DNA from: Corinectria fuckeliana
Lineage: Eukaryota; Ascomycota; Sordariomycetes; Hypocreales; Nectriaceae
Length of the DNA stretch: 64,000 bases
Direction: 5' to 3'
NCBI GenBank assembly: GCA_019137255.1
Contig: WPDH01000245.1
Span: 124,001 to 188,000 of the forward strand
Below are positions 39,857 to 51,340 of this stretch, piece by piece. Below the pieces are notes generated by a model. It was not told the origin of the DNA and did not search any database. It saw only the letters and a program-made list of their open reading frames with translations. Both the position numbers and the translations under genes were made by a program. Numbering within the stretch: position 1 is the stretch's first letter; the number at the start of each line of letters is the position of its first letter.

Positions 39857-42800
39857 GTGAAGTTTGCATGGATCGTTTGTCTTGGCTCATGGAGGAGGTC
39901 ACTTACAAGACCCCGGTTTGGCGTTTGGGAAACTGTCAATTTCACCTACGTACCTACGTACCTTGTAGGTCTATGGCGGGATCTCTACGAAAAGTATTGG
40001 ACGATCCTCTCTACATAATAATAACCTGATATGGTATGCATTCCTGTTGTGATCCTTTGCTTCCCCAACTCTCCGCGTGCTGTTTCTAGCGTTTGTAACT
40101 CAAGCTCCGTCTTTCTAGCTACATGTACATATGTGCATTGCTTGGCGCGCCACTCCAGGCTCAAGCATGAACGGGTGTGGAGTCCTCCCGATTGGGCCGC
40201 TTCCGATCTCGCTTGAAAGCACCAAAAGCATTCTCCCCAGTTTGGAAGTTACCCAGCAAAGCAAGAAAGAAAAAGCCTAAGAGCAGGGGCACGATGCACC
40301 GCGGAGTTTCTGACGCAATACCATGTCCCATTGAGGTTTGCTCTCGTGTAGTGTGGTCGTTTCCGCTACGTAAGACTCAGGTCTCGGTGGAACCTCGCGT
40401 TCTCGGGCTTTCAGTCCCCTTCGCCATCCAAGCGAATTCCGATGACGATATCTCCCTCTCTAGGAAGGAGAAAAAGGAACGACCAAGAAAGGTCAGCAGC
40501 CGTGTCCGGGGAATCCCCCACACTTGAGGCCGCACTGGCAAGCCCACCCCCGCATGGGCAAGTTTCTGGCTCTTCCCCCGCAGAGGAGAGACTATGGGGA
40601 CGAGAGAGGGAGGGCCCACTCCCGCGTCCTCCGAAACATGTCCGGGCTAGGAGAGGCGCACGAGTTGTGGCGGTGGAGAGAGGGCCTTGTCCGGTTGAAG
40701 GGAGCTTGTGATGAAGTGGGGGCCGTGTGCCGAAGGAGTGAGACACATAGGTAGGAAGAACGGCCAAGGGGCGATATGGGTTGATTTAGTTGACAGAGTT
40801 GTAGTGTTTTTAATTGTAGGAGACTTACAGGAAGCTGATGGGTTAGTCTGGTTCAGCGCCGTGGAGGCCACGCACATTAAAATGTGAATGAAAATCCGCC
40901 CTTCTATAAAATAAAATAAAGACGTCTAAAAGAAGGCGGAGGAAACTTCCCCAGCCCTCAAGCCCCCCAAACGGAGCAACACTCGCCGAAAGACGGGTGG
41001 GAATCGGTGAAAGGCCGTTGGGAACCCTCACCACGCACACCTCAGTCAAGGTACGGACGGGATAGATACCTTGCGCGGGTATCCACTTGCCACGGGTCAA
41101 CGGTGAGCAAGCCGATCACACGGGCAAGTCTGCGGCTCCGATGGCGGAGCGCGTTTCTGTGCGTGCGGGTAGGGGTCGCGGCTTGTGGCCAGTTGGAGGG
41201 CTCTTATTGGAAAAACAGTAGCAGTAGCGGAGAATGGGGTTTGGCACTGAGATAAGAAGCGGTGGGTGGAGGGGGCGTGTTTTGAGCTGGGAGGAACGGG
41301 CGCGCTTATCTGAAGGCTGAGGTTGGAGCGGCCGTGCTAAAGAGCGGGCTTCTACTTCGCTTGGGAGCACGTCAACGGGGCTGAGAAGCGTCGTGCGGCT
41401 GGCTGTCTTAAAGATCTTGGAACATTGTGTCTGGTAGATAAGCTCTCTTTTTTGCCCATACAGAACCCGACATGCTCCAGGGAAGTGTTTAGTTGTCGAT
41501 GGCCGTAAGTGGACGAGATGAGCCCTCTTCAAACAAATTAGACCTTTAAAGGGTCGTGCTATCCAGGCTGTATATAAAGTGCCCAAATCAACTTTCAGCG
41601 TCAGTGTATTAGGACTGCGTTAAGAAATGTGGGCTAATGGACAAACTGCGACACCCCTCTGAGAGCACCCCGAGCTTGAGCTACCTCAGCTCCGCAGGTG
41701 ACCGCTAGATGGTGAAGCGGCCATTCCCATCTTAACAGGACAGCCATCGTGGTTAGGTCGCCCGCGGGAGGACCGGAGTGCAAAGGTTCGTACGGAGCCT
41801 GATTTTAGTCCCCGGAGCTTCGTGGCAGAAGCTCCCCAATTAGTTTAGCCCACGGATTCCGTCCCGATACTTCGTCGTTAGGACACCCTCCCTCGGAAAC
41901 CCCGAGAGTGTAGTAGCATCTTCCGCACATGATACGCGCGAGTTTCAGAACCTGGAACAGTTCCGTGTAAAGTAGGGATCTGCGTTGTTAATTCTGTTGT
42001 ACATGGTCAAGTCTGGATCTTGGGGCTGCTTTAGGCGGTCTAGCAAACTGCCCTGCAAGGCGATGGGAATGAATATAGCTGTTGATGCCACCGCTGGCAA
42101 GTTTGTAGCAACCTTTCAGAAACCATCAATAGATGCGGCCTTGTTCAAGCGAAGCGTCCACCGCCTTTGGTAGCCTCATTCTGTAATCTCCATCCTTCTT
42201 CATCTATGTCTCGGGATCCAGCCTCGGAAAGAGAGTTGTGTTCATCTCTGTCACGAAACGACTGCGTAAACGACTTAAGTAAGTGTGTTTCTCAGAAACT
42301 CTAATGCGGAGATAATAATATTCGGATGCTTTTGTTCTATGTACGGCTCATCCCCTGTGCAAAACACAGCCATCACACTCGACTTGACCTTTGATCGTCG
42401 TGTAAGCCCAAAGAACGCCCAGCCTAGCTTAATGTGTGCATGGTAATTCACAAGGTAGGGAAGCAAATGAGTATATCTAACACCATTCGTACTGGGGATC
42501 GCTCCTGTTTATTTTCATCAAGCCCACAAACATCTACAAGAAAAGCACAACGGCTTGTTGCCGTGTTAGCCACGCTGATGCAGTTCGCTGCGCTTGAACT
42601 CACATGGTGGTGTTGGACCACAGCTCCATGACCAAATTGCCGATGATAGCTATTTATCATTAATCTGAGCGTGACCGAATCATATTTTCCTTCGAATAGC
42701 CATTAAAAGAGGCAATAGTTGGTGTTGGCATGTCTCCAGATGCCCATCCACTGTGGGTGTTGCCTTAGGTAGGCGATAGGTACCGGGGTCCCTGCTCGTT

Positions 42801-42892
42801 AGTCGTCAGTTCTAACGGATCTCCAACCTCAACTCGCCTTTGACGTCTCACTCCAACACCTCGCCAACGACAATGCGCCTACCATCCGCATC
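39857..42892. other. Long intergenic region, no gene recognised
   Basis: 3 kb. A TATATAAA lies at about 41571-41578 but no convincing gene follows. The part about 41600-42700 is less pyrimidine-biased than other leaders and holds small open frames (for example 41985-42173 plus, 42448-42660 minus) without recognisable similarity. The 200 bp before 42893 should hold the promoter of the next gene. CTACGTAC repeats lie at 39945-39965. Confidence 0.5.
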
Positions 42893-44131
42893 ATGGGACG
42901 CCGCCTGCCATGGAAAACATCCAGCGCGAACCCAGAGCCTGGAATCGCTCGTGCAGTAAAACCAGAGAGCCCGCGCCCGCGCCCGCCCCGAACCAATCCC
43001 CCCAGCCTGCCCTACGCGCTTCCGTCGCTGCCTCACACGCCGTTCAAGGAGGCGCGTCGCGAGCGCGCAGTCGATCCATGCGGTATGCCCACCACCATCA
43101 ACCCATGCGCAGTAGTCCACAGCTTAACACGGCTACCTAGATGGCACCCGTAGTCCCTCTACGTCACCGCCCCCAGAGGTCCCCCTCGAAAGGTAGAAGA
43201 AGTCCATCTCATTGCCCCCCTATCTTGATCGGCTGTCTCACGCAGCGCGCCCAGGTTCATGATCCCCGGCCCTCTCCACGATGACGGCTATCGCATGGTG
43301 GAGGATGAGCTCGTCAACGTCGCCCACCAGTTCACCACGCACCTCCACCGCGCCGAGTACAACCGGCTCAAGAACCTGGCCAAGGCTCAGAACGCGGACG
43401 CCATCCGGGAGATCGAGCGGCCCGTCGTTGGCACGCCGACTCTCCTCGCGCGCCAGCGGCACGACAGCGCGCGCCAGGCCCTGAAGCAGCGCAAGGTGCT
43501 GCGAAGCGACGACGGGGCCGGTTTGCCGCGGATGCCCACCGGGCTGCGAGGCTTGATGGAGAGTCCCCGGAAGGAAACCAAGTGGATTTCCGCCGCTGCG
43601 GCTAGCACGGCGACGACTAGAGCGGCCGCTGGGTTCCAGTCGAACCTGTCCAGTCCGCCCAAGGCACGAGATTCGCCGCAGCGGTCAACGTCAGCCAGGA
43701 AGCGTCGGCTGCCAAGGATGGACGATGATAGCACCGAGGGCAGCGACGACGACCCGGTGACACCGTCGCGAAGCTCGACAACGAAGACAGCCCGCATTAC
43801 CCACACATCATCCTCTGTGACCTCGTCCCGCTCGACAGCATGGCCGCTAAGCACTCCCAAAGCTGCAAGCTCGAGTTCGACGAATAGCCCCAGGCCTGCC
43901 CTGGGTGTACGTCGACCCCGTTTCACACCGGCCAAGGCTGGGCCATCTCGGGAAAGCAACATATCAAAGCATAGCGATGACGAAAATGGCGACGACGATG
44001 ATGACCCATTTGGAATTAACAAGCGAAGAATACGACGGCAAAAGTCCAAGGATCAAGCCCACACGGTCGAACAAAGAGGTCCCTCCAATCACAAGAAGCC
44101 CGCGCCCGACAATATCCCATCATTCATGTGA
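42893..44131 (+). CDS. Conserved fungal protein of unknown function, largely disordered
   Basis: Exons are 42893-43082, 43141-43192 and 43246-44131 (introns 58 and 53 nt), giving 375 aa. The N-terminus MGRRLPWK opens a Pro-rich, basic region. The only compact-looking part is about residues 85-140: PRFMIPGPLHDDGYRMVEDE followed by an amphipathic helical stretch (FTTHLHRAEYNRLKNLAKAQ). The rest is Ser/Thr/Pro/Arg-rich with many SP/TP and SSR sites, an acidic run (DDENGDDDDDPFG) and basic clusters (KRRIRRQK) that could be nuclear signals. I have seen the DDxYRMVEDE pattern in unnamed ascomycete proteins but know no function. It lies tail-to-tail with NMD3, 150 bp apart. Confidence 0.75.
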
Positions 44132-44281
44132 AGGGGGTTTACGACTTTTGACGTCACGAACGAAGCTCACAGTGACACAATGCTCAAGCGACTCATCTTG
44201 CATAGTTGTTTTAATCCGATATTGGCCACCGCGATTTAAGGTAAATATCATTTCTTTTCATTGCGAGTCTCATGTGAGCCA

Positions 44282-45904
44282 TTACGCGTCTGCCATTGTA
44301 AGCTCATCAAAGTCGTCCAGCAACTCGTCCATGTCAACCTTGGGCGCCTCATCATCTCCCTCTGTCTCTGCCACGCTCATCGCATCCAAATCGGCCTTCT
44401 CCTTGGCCTTGTACAGAGCGAGCGTAGCACGAAGTTCCTCGTCCTCCTCAACATCTCGCAGAAATTGCTCGTACTCCTGGTCCATGCGGTCTTGGTCGGC
44501 CTTCTTGGGCAGAAGATCGCCATCGTCCTTGCCCATGCGCTTGAGCTTCCAGTTTCTGGTGCGGTTCTTGCGACGGTGGGGGTAATGCTTCTTCACCAAG
44601 ACCACGTCAGGGACGAGCGACGAGTATGTGTTGGATGCTTCAATCGCCTCAAAGTCGGTATTGTTGTAGTTGGCTTCGGAAAGGAGATATCCCATTACCG
44701 AATCGCCGGGGTGCAGGTAGCGGCCCAGGTGTGTCCGGGTGAAGTATGACTTGTCGTTGACTCCCAGATCAGAGGCTCGAGCAACTGTCGCCTCGGCGAG
44801 GATCCACTTGCCCTTTTGAGTTGTTGTGTGCTCGATATCCATAACGATGAACTCTACGAGTTCTTTAGTGTCCGCCAGGGATATGAAAGGAGCACGCCAG
44901 TAAATCGCCGAGCTAATGTCGGCGGTTTGGAGAGTCTGAGGGTCCAACAAGTAGACGGAGGTACCGATCTTGTGGCACAGGAGAAGAGGGGTGACGTTGC
45001 CGTTTTGCTTCGCCATTTTTATGGGTATAGCGACGAGGTCGTCTTTACATATCGGCACCAGCTCAGCCGAGTATGTGAATTTATATGACGCTTTGGAAGT
45101 GTGGGTATCCAAGGAAATCAGCTCCTGCGAGTGCTTCACCTTGACTGGCACAACCGAGTTGAGGAAGTCGACAAACTTCTCTGCCTGGTTCCTCGCTGCG
45201 AAGAAGAAGTCGATGCCATCTCTGGCTTCTCTGATGTTAAGGGTGTCCTTGTGGGCGCCGTGCTTCAACATGAGCTGCTCCAGGAACAAGAAAGTTCGCT
45301 TGTGGAGGACCTTCTGTCGGACCTGCACGGCGGCTCGCCAGACGTTGGCGGTGTATGACTTGGCGCACTCGGGGCACTGTTGGTACGCCACCACGTAAAC
45401 GACCTCGAAGCTCTGCTGGAGGAGCATGCCGTCCTGGACATCATCCTGGATGGTGAGCTTGACCTTGACTCGGCGCGAATGCGGCTCCGTCCAGACAAAG
45501 CTGGCATCGACGATGCGGACTTTGTTGAGGCCCCTCAGCTTCTTGAGGCACAGGGCGAGCAGCTCGCGGGATTCCGGGGCGGCAACAATCCAGCTGGTGG
45601 GGGGCATGAGCCATCGGTCGCAGTCTCGGCAGAAGTTGAGCGTCGCTTCGCGCTGGACGCCTTGGGAGATGTCGATGGTGAGCTTCACGCAGTCGTAGCA
45701 GAGGGCGCCGGTGGCCGTGGTTCCGTCGATGGGAGCGCCGCAGTTGCAGCACAGGATACTGCGTTGCGGGTTTCGCGTTAGCCAGAAGGGCGAGGAAACG
45801 AGGTGCGGGGGTTCCCGCGAGATGCAGAGTACTCACGTCGCGACATTCTGCTGCTGGTTGCCGGGTGCGATGGACACCGGCTGGTCATCAAGATCCATCG
45901 ACAT
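44282..45904 (-). CDS. NMD3: 60S ribosomal export adaptor NMD3
   Basis: Binds late pre-60S subunits and supplies the export signal read by Crm1. Exons are 45904-45837 and 45758-44282 (78-nt intron, donor GTGAGT), giving 514 aa, close to yeast Nmd3 (518). The N-terminal zinc-binding CxxC pairs are complete: CCNC at 26-29, CYDC at 43-46, CRDC at 66-69, and CPEC further on. Family landmarks follow: NFCRDCDRWLMPPTSW, QLMLKHGAHKDTLNIREARD, GIDFFFAARNQAEKFVDFL, LLCHKIGTSVYLLDPQTLQ and KRMGKDDGDLLPKK. The acidic C-terminal tail (VDMDELLDDFDELTM) has the hydrophobic spacing of a leucine-rich export signal. Two in-frame ATGs lie six bases apart; the outer one is used. Confidence 0.96.
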
Positions 45905-46226
45905 GCTTGCGACGAATATATCCTGGGGACTTGATGTGGTTGTTTTGTGTGTTGATTACAACAGATGCGTGACTCTTCACATCAGGAAAGAGAGTGGGAA
46001 AATTGTTTGCCCCGCTGCTTGATAAGCGCTGGGAAGCTTATCGGACGTACATTTTTTTCATCGCCCGCGGGGCACATGCATTAAACCGGATCGTGGACTC
46101 TCCCATGGCAAGGGTCCACTCAGATCGTGCTAGGACCAACGAGGTAAAAGGCTTCCAACATCAATTATGACGACGTTCTACGGCGAGATGCGAAAAGGAC
46201 GGGGGAATAAACATGGGGTACATTAA
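45905..46226. other. Intergenic region between NMD3 and ESF2
   Basis: 322 bp between two minus-strand ribosome-biogenesis genes; holds the NMD3 promoter and ESF2 3' end. No further feature seen. Confidence 0.5.
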
Positions 46227-47258
46227 TTAAAAGATCTGGCTCAGGACCCGCGACACATTCGCCGGCTGGTCCTCCACTTCCACCTTTTTCTTGGCCAGCG
46301 GCACCTGCTGGAAGGATCGCGAAGCCTGTCGCACTTGGCTCTTGCTCCTGCCCTTGTCCTTGTCCTCGCCCTCACCCTCGTCGCCGTCTTCCGCCTTCCT
46401 CTTCTTAGCTTTGGCCTGCATGCCATCCAGCATCTTAGCCCTCTCCACGTTCTTGACAAAGTCCTTGTTCTCCCTCGTCGTCTTAGTGATCTCGGCCCTC
46501 ATGCGGCTGGTCCGCTCGGCGTTCTCCGCCGCGATCTGCTCCGTGAGGTTGTGCCACTTGAAGCCCTTGAGGTACAGCAGGTTCCACAGGTCGTCGCGGT
46601 AGTAGCTGCCCTTCTTCCCCCCGATGGTGCGCGCGTTGAGCATCTCGCACACCGCCTTGGCCTCCTTCTTCTTGGTGAACTCGACCCAGCCCTCGGTGTA
46701 CGACTTCTTCTTGTTGCCGCCGGCCTTGACGCGACGGGAGTGGGACGCCGGGTCTTCGGGGGCCAGGAAGATGCGGTTGACGGTGCCGTAGGGCTCTAGC
46801 AGGGAGCGCAGCTTTTGAGGCTTCATGAAGGGCGGGATTCTCGAGAGGTAGATGACGCCGGACTTCTTGATTGCCGCCTTTGAGGCAACGAGGTTCTTCT
46901 TCGTCAAGGGGCGTGTGATGTCGGGCAGGTCTAATGAGCCGACGTCTCTTAACTTGAGCTTGGTTTTTTTTGATTCTTCCTTGCCGTGGTCGTCTTCGTC
47001 TTTCATAAGTACCTTGATGTCGGTTTCTTGCGCGTCCTCTTCCTCGTCGCTGACATCGTCGTCGAGGTCGCTGGCCAGGTCTTCGTGGTCGTCAATCCTC
47101 CGGCGCTTGGCACTGCGGCCACCCTTTCTCATGTCATCATCCTCCGAGTCGTAGCCGGCATCGTTGTCGTCTTCGCTGTCCGCAGCGTCGAGAAACTCGT
47201 TCTTCTTCTCGGGCGCCATTGTGAATGGTTGTCGAAAGTCTTCAATTGGAAGAGGCAA
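46227..47258 (-). CDS. ESF2: Pre-rRNA processing factor ESF2 (ABT1 family)
   Basis: Nucleolar SSU-processome component that stimulates the helicase Dbp8 and is needed for early 18S pre-rRNA cleavages. Single exon, 343 aa from 47258; the inner ATG at 47219 (MAPEKKN, context GCCATTG on the minus strand) gives 330 aa and may be the true start. The N-terminal third is Asp/Glu-rich with a bipartite basic patch (KGGRSAKRRR). The RRM begins GVIYLSRIPPFMKPQKLRSL and contains the RNP1-like EGWVEFTKKKEAKAV. The family signature YYRDDLWNLLYLKGFKWHNL follows, then a long charged helix and a Lys/Glu-rich tail. Confidence 0.94.
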   Translation of the reverse strand: MPLPIEDFRQPFTMAPEKKNEFLDAADSEDDNDAGYDSEDDDMRKGGRSAKRRRIDDHEDLASDLDDDVSDEEEDAQETDIKVLMKDEDDHGKEESKKTKLKLRDVGSLDLPDITRPLTKKNLVASKAAIKKSGVIYLSRIPPFMKPQKLRSLLEPYGTVNRIFLAPEDPASHSRRVKAGGNKKKSYTEGWVEFTKKKEAKAVCEMLNARTIGGKKGSYYRDDLWNLLYLKGFKWHNLTEQIAAENAERTSRMRAEITKTTRENKDFVKNVERAKMLDGMQAKAKKRKAEDGDEGEGEDKDKGRSKSQVRQASRSFQQVPLAKKKVEVEDQPANVSRVLSQIF

Positions 47259-47436
47259 GCAGTCTGAAGCTGACGGCTCAAGAAAAAAAAGTGGTCGATA
47301 AGATAAGCTTGGTCAGGACGTGGGTCCAGCAACTAGCTAGAACCAATCATCATCTGATATGGAGAGGTGCCATGGTTATCCACGGCGCCGCCACCGCTAT
47401 GCAAGAAAAGTTGTCCAACCTCCCAAGGACATCATC

Positions 47437-47456
47437 ATCCATCCATCCATCCATCC
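47437..47456. repeat. ATCC tetranucleotide repeat
   Basis: About five copies of ATCC, 60 bp beyond the 3' end of the tRNA gene. Confidence 0.85.
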
Positions 47457-47516
47457 TCAATGAAGGATGGCAAAAAGGGAAGTCGACCGAGTTACCAGTA
47501 ACTTGTATGGATCCGT

Positions 47517-47597
47517 GCGTGATCTGGGAATCGAACCCAGGGCTCCCCGACGTTGCTCGAATGGCAACGGAGAATTTTACCACTAAACCAATCACGC
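47517..47597 (-). tRNA. tRNA-Gly (anticodon GCC) with an 11-nt intron
   Basis: On the minus strand a 7-bp acceptor stem (GCGTGAT / ATCACGC) closes perfectly. The D-arm GGTTTAGTGGTAAAAT contains the A box, and the T-arm CTGGG-TTCGATT-CCCAG contains the B box. The anticodon stem CTCCG / CGGGG encloses loop TTGCCA...T with anticodon GCC at 47565-47563. Eleven extra bases (47561-47551) sit at the canonical 37/38 intron site, so the mature tRNA is 70 nt before CCA addition. CCA is not encoded. A run of five T lies about 40 nt downstream. Confidence 0.95.
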
Positions 47598-48507
47598 TTC
47601 GATGTGTGGAGTTGGCATCATCCAGACTATAACCTCGAGATTGGGGTCATGTTTCGATAAGTTCAGGGAAATTATTCGAGAAAGGCAGTGGCTTCAAGTT
47701 GGCATTTTGACTTCTGTGGAATTTAGCAACGCTGACTTCAGGATTGGGGACTTCAGAGTTGGAGACACGTTCGACTCGCTGGTTTACGCATCGGCTGTTG
47801 AGTCCTTGGGGGTTTGTTGCCGTTTTTAAGACCCTACATCTAGGGGGCCATTGAGAAAACTTGACCACGCATACATACACAGAAGCAAGTTCAAAATCCA
47901 AAGCCAAGTTCCAAGCACAGCCTCAAAACTTGCGTATTCCCCAACACCGCTTCTCAGGCGCCTATCCGTTGATGAAGTAACGAGCCCCTCGACTTTATAC
48001 CTACGCTTCGTACCACTCAAACATGAGGTATGTACCGAAATTAGACATGACTCGATCAACAGGCTTCGTTTGTGTCTGCGCACCATACAAGTTGCTTTAC
48101 GCGGTCGTTGCAGCTGTCTTACACGATGAAGGCGAGATACCCTAGACCTACATACATGCAGAGTTTCACAGCCATTTAAAGCCATGCTCGGAAACCCGTC
48201 TAGTAGATTTCTTCAGTACGCCATCAACAAAGAAGAGTACCCAGAGCTCTCGTTTTTTTCTCTCCATCAAACCCGTCTTGCCAGTTTCGCGGACTGCCCG
48301 ATGACAGTGGTTAAAAAGTACTTAAAGGCCGCCACTTATATGTGATAGCGGGGTGCGGCGTCAAACGGCCGACGTCGGGTTACGTGGGGCAAATAACTAT
48401 CTTGTTCCGTTCTGCTCCACCCTCTGAGACCACCCCTCGAAGGAACATCTCAGAAGCCTCTTTCTGAAGGACTAATTTCTCTCATCATCTCCGAGAATCC
48501 CGTCACC
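47598..48507. other. Intergenic region between tRNA and aldehyde dehydrogenase
   Basis: 910 bp with the promoter of the dehydrogenase gene at its right end. I see no coding sequence. Confidence 0.5.
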
Positions 48508-50035
48508 ATGTCCGTCGAGGTTATCACTACCATCTCCCCCAACACAAACGAGGCCATCCTCAGCCGGAATGGCGCCTCGTCGGCCGACCTCGAGGCCCTC
48601 CCCCAGGTCGCCACCGAGGCCTTCCAGAGCTTCCGCAAGACCACGCTCAAGGAGCGCCAGGACATCGTCCGCAAGTTCCTCAACGGCCTGGAGGCGAAGA
48701 AGGACCAGCTCGGGGAGGAACTCACGGCCCAGATGGGTCGCCCCATCAACTACACGCCCGGGGAGGTCGCTACGGCCGTGAAGCGCGGCGAGTATCTCCT
48801 CAAGATCAGCGGCGAGGCCCTCAAGGACACGGATGGCGAGGCTGAGAAGGGCTTCAAGCGCTTCATCAGAAAGGTCCCCGTCGGCCCTGTCCTAGTCATC
48901 TTCGCATGGAACGTATGTGGCTTGGCTTATTTCCAGGCAAACGGCCGCTAATTCGTCACAGTACCCCTACCTCATTCTTGTCAACTCTCTCATCCCTGCC
49001 ATCCTAGCCGGAAACGCGGTGATCCTCAAGGGATCCCCGCAGACTCCTACCGTGGTCGAGCGAGCCGCCGAGACCTTCGCCGAGGCGGGCCTTCCCAAGG
49101 GCGTGCTGCAGTACTTCCACTGCGGCTCGCCCATCACCATGGAGACGATTATCCGAAACCCTCTGGTTTCCCTCGTCTGCTTCACCGGTTCCGTCGGCGG
49201 CGGCCTGGCGGTGCAGAGGGCAGCGGCCGACCGGGTGGTCAATGTCGGCCTCGAGCTCGGCGGCAAGGACCCCGCGTACGTCAGGGCCGACGTCGACATC
49301 GACTGGGCGGCGGGCGAGATTGTCGACGGCGCCATCTTCAACTCGGGCCAGAGCTGCTGCTCCCTGGAGCGCGTGTACGTGGACGAGAAGATCCACGACG
49401 CCTTTGTCGAGGCTGTCCAGAAGGTCCTCAAGGGATACAAGCTCGGAGACCCCTTCGACAAGAGCACCCATGTCGGCCCCGTGGTCTCGAAGAGGTCCAA
49501 GGAGGCCATCGAGGAGCACATCAAGGATGCCCTGGACAAGGGCGCAAAGGACGCGACCCCGGAGAACGAGAGCTTCAGCAACCCCCCGCCGAAGGGCAAC
49601 TTTGTGAAGCCCACGCTGCTAGTCGACGTCAACCACAGCATGCGGGTCATGGTGGAGGAGACGTTTGGGCCCGTGGTGGCGGTGCAAAAGGTCAAGAGCG
49701 ACGCAGAGGCGATCAAGCTCATGAACGACAGCGAGTTCGGCCTCACAGCGAGCATCTGGACCAAGGACACAGACAAGGGGTACGAGATTGCCGAGGACGT
49801 GGAGGCGGGCACCGTCTTTGTCAACCGATGCGACTACCCGAGCCCTGTAAGTATAATCCCGCCTGACGACGAGCCCCCGTGTGAGCTACCTAGTTACCGC
49901 TCTGCTAACACCCGTCGACAGGACCTGGCATGGACCGGGTGGAAGAACTCGGGCAAGGGCCAGACGCTCAGCAAGTTCGGATACGACCAGTTCGTCAAGC
50001 TCAAGAGCTACCACCTCAAGGACTACCCGAAGTAG
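48508..50035 (+). CDS. NAD(P)-dependent aldehyde dehydrogenase
   Basis: Oxidises an aldehyde to the acid. Exons are 48508-48912, 48962-49846 and 49922-50035, giving 467 aa. Catalytic residues are in place: Asn about 135 (FAWNYP), nucleotide-binding Lys about 158 (ILKGSPQTP), the G-motif FTGSVGGG, general-base Glu about 233 (LELGGKDPAYV) and nucleophile Cys about 267 (FNSGQSCC). The second half has VEETFGPVVAV and a C-terminal segment (KNSGKG), which ends in the family pattern FGYDQFVKLKSYH. There is no targeting signal, so it is probably cytosolic. It looks like the aldehyde or semialdehyde dehydrogenases of about 460 aa found in fungi; the natural substrate is not evident. Introns are 49 and 75 nt. 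The first lies directly after the catalytic Asn codon. Confidence 0.94.
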
Positions 50036-50416
50036 AGGTAGTAGCAGCAGGCTAGTCAGAGTAGATGGGATGGGACGGGATGAAATGAAGTTAAACGAAA
50101 TGAACCGAAATGCGTAATCAACCCTAATGCTCTCTCGTGCAGCTTCTCATCTTGATTTCCATTGCTCGGAGCTTAGCTAGGCCGTCGACGTACGTTCCCT
50201 CCAATCTTTAATTCACCTTGACCGGCTGCATTCCACCGAGTGCAACCAAACGCCCAGCAACCACGCGGCGGTGTGTGAGACGCACCCGGCGTGGGTTGTT
50301 CACTTCGCTATGACGGCAAATCGGCCCAACGTCGATGGGGCCACCCGGCGGTTGACAGGCACATTGCACGAAATATGTGAAAGCTGCATGTTTCAAGAGC
50401 AGGGAGAGACGCGATT

Positions 50417-50461
50417 GATTAATTAATTAATTAATTAATCTGCCTGCCTGTCTGCCTGCCA
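50417..50461. repeat. ATTA repeat followed by TGCC repeat
   Basis: Nearly six copies of ATTA run straight into about five copies of TGCC/TGTC. Both are tetranucleotide microsatellites. Confidence 0.88.
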
Positions 50462-51320
50462 TGGGGCCCAAGATTAGCGACGATTCGCCCTTGGGGGGGG
50501 TCCGCCTTCTCCCTTTGTCCCACGGGGCTAATATCTAAACTAGATAGATACTCAGGCTAGAAAGACTACCTATCTAGGTGACGGATGGGCAATCTGCGTG
50601 TGTCTTGTCTCCCTGACTTCACTACCGCCAAATGAAAACCTGTTTGTGTGAATATCGAGAATCCTGCAAACGGGCACATTTCCCCCCGAAAGTACATGTT
50701 GAATTTCAACGTACTAGTCTACATACTGCCTACTTAGATACCTATCTATCTAATTAGCCCCCCCACCCCCCTCTTTGGGCCTTTTACGAAGCCAGCCAAC
50801 CGTCACACAACGCGATAATGTCTCGGTCTCTGAGACAACCCCCCTCCTCCGGCTTCTGCGACTGGACGTGCTCACTATTGGCGTGCGTTCACCGCGAGGG
50901 CCGTGTTTACCGTAGTTAAAGGGCGTTTCACTGTGAACGGCTGGGAAATTCCAGTTCGTCCCGGGTCCCATTCCATTGGCGGTCACTGTGAACCCCTTCC
51001 CTCTACATCTCTATCCGGATTCCATTCCTTCCGGCTCTTTCTCTCTGTCTCTCTCTCTCCCGCCCTGTTGACTGCCCAGCTAAGCTTGGCTGATTGAGGC
51101 CGGCTTTTCGTGTAAGAGCTGGGGCGGGTGGCTGTTCGCCCTTTCGACACGTGGTGTGGGACGGGCGGACGGACGGCGGGGGGGCCCTTTTGTGAGGGAG
51201 GGAGGAGCATCGCCGTTCACGATTGATGGTTCTGTGTAAAGAATTGCGTATATATGGCTTCGGGGCACTCGCCTTGTCCGTGTGGATATTCCTGCCCCGT
51301 GCGATCCATCTCCATCTCCA

Positions 51321-51340
51321 TCTCTCTCTCTCTCTCTCTC
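51321..51340. repeat. TC dinucleotide run
   Basis: Ten TC units on the plus strand within the C/T-rich leader of the gene at 51893. Confidence 0.85.

Noticed and set aside
48340..50035. A metabolic gene cluster around the aldehyde dehydrogenase
   Set aside because: Its neighbours are a tRNA, ESF2 and an unrelated small protein; no other pathway enzyme is adjacent.
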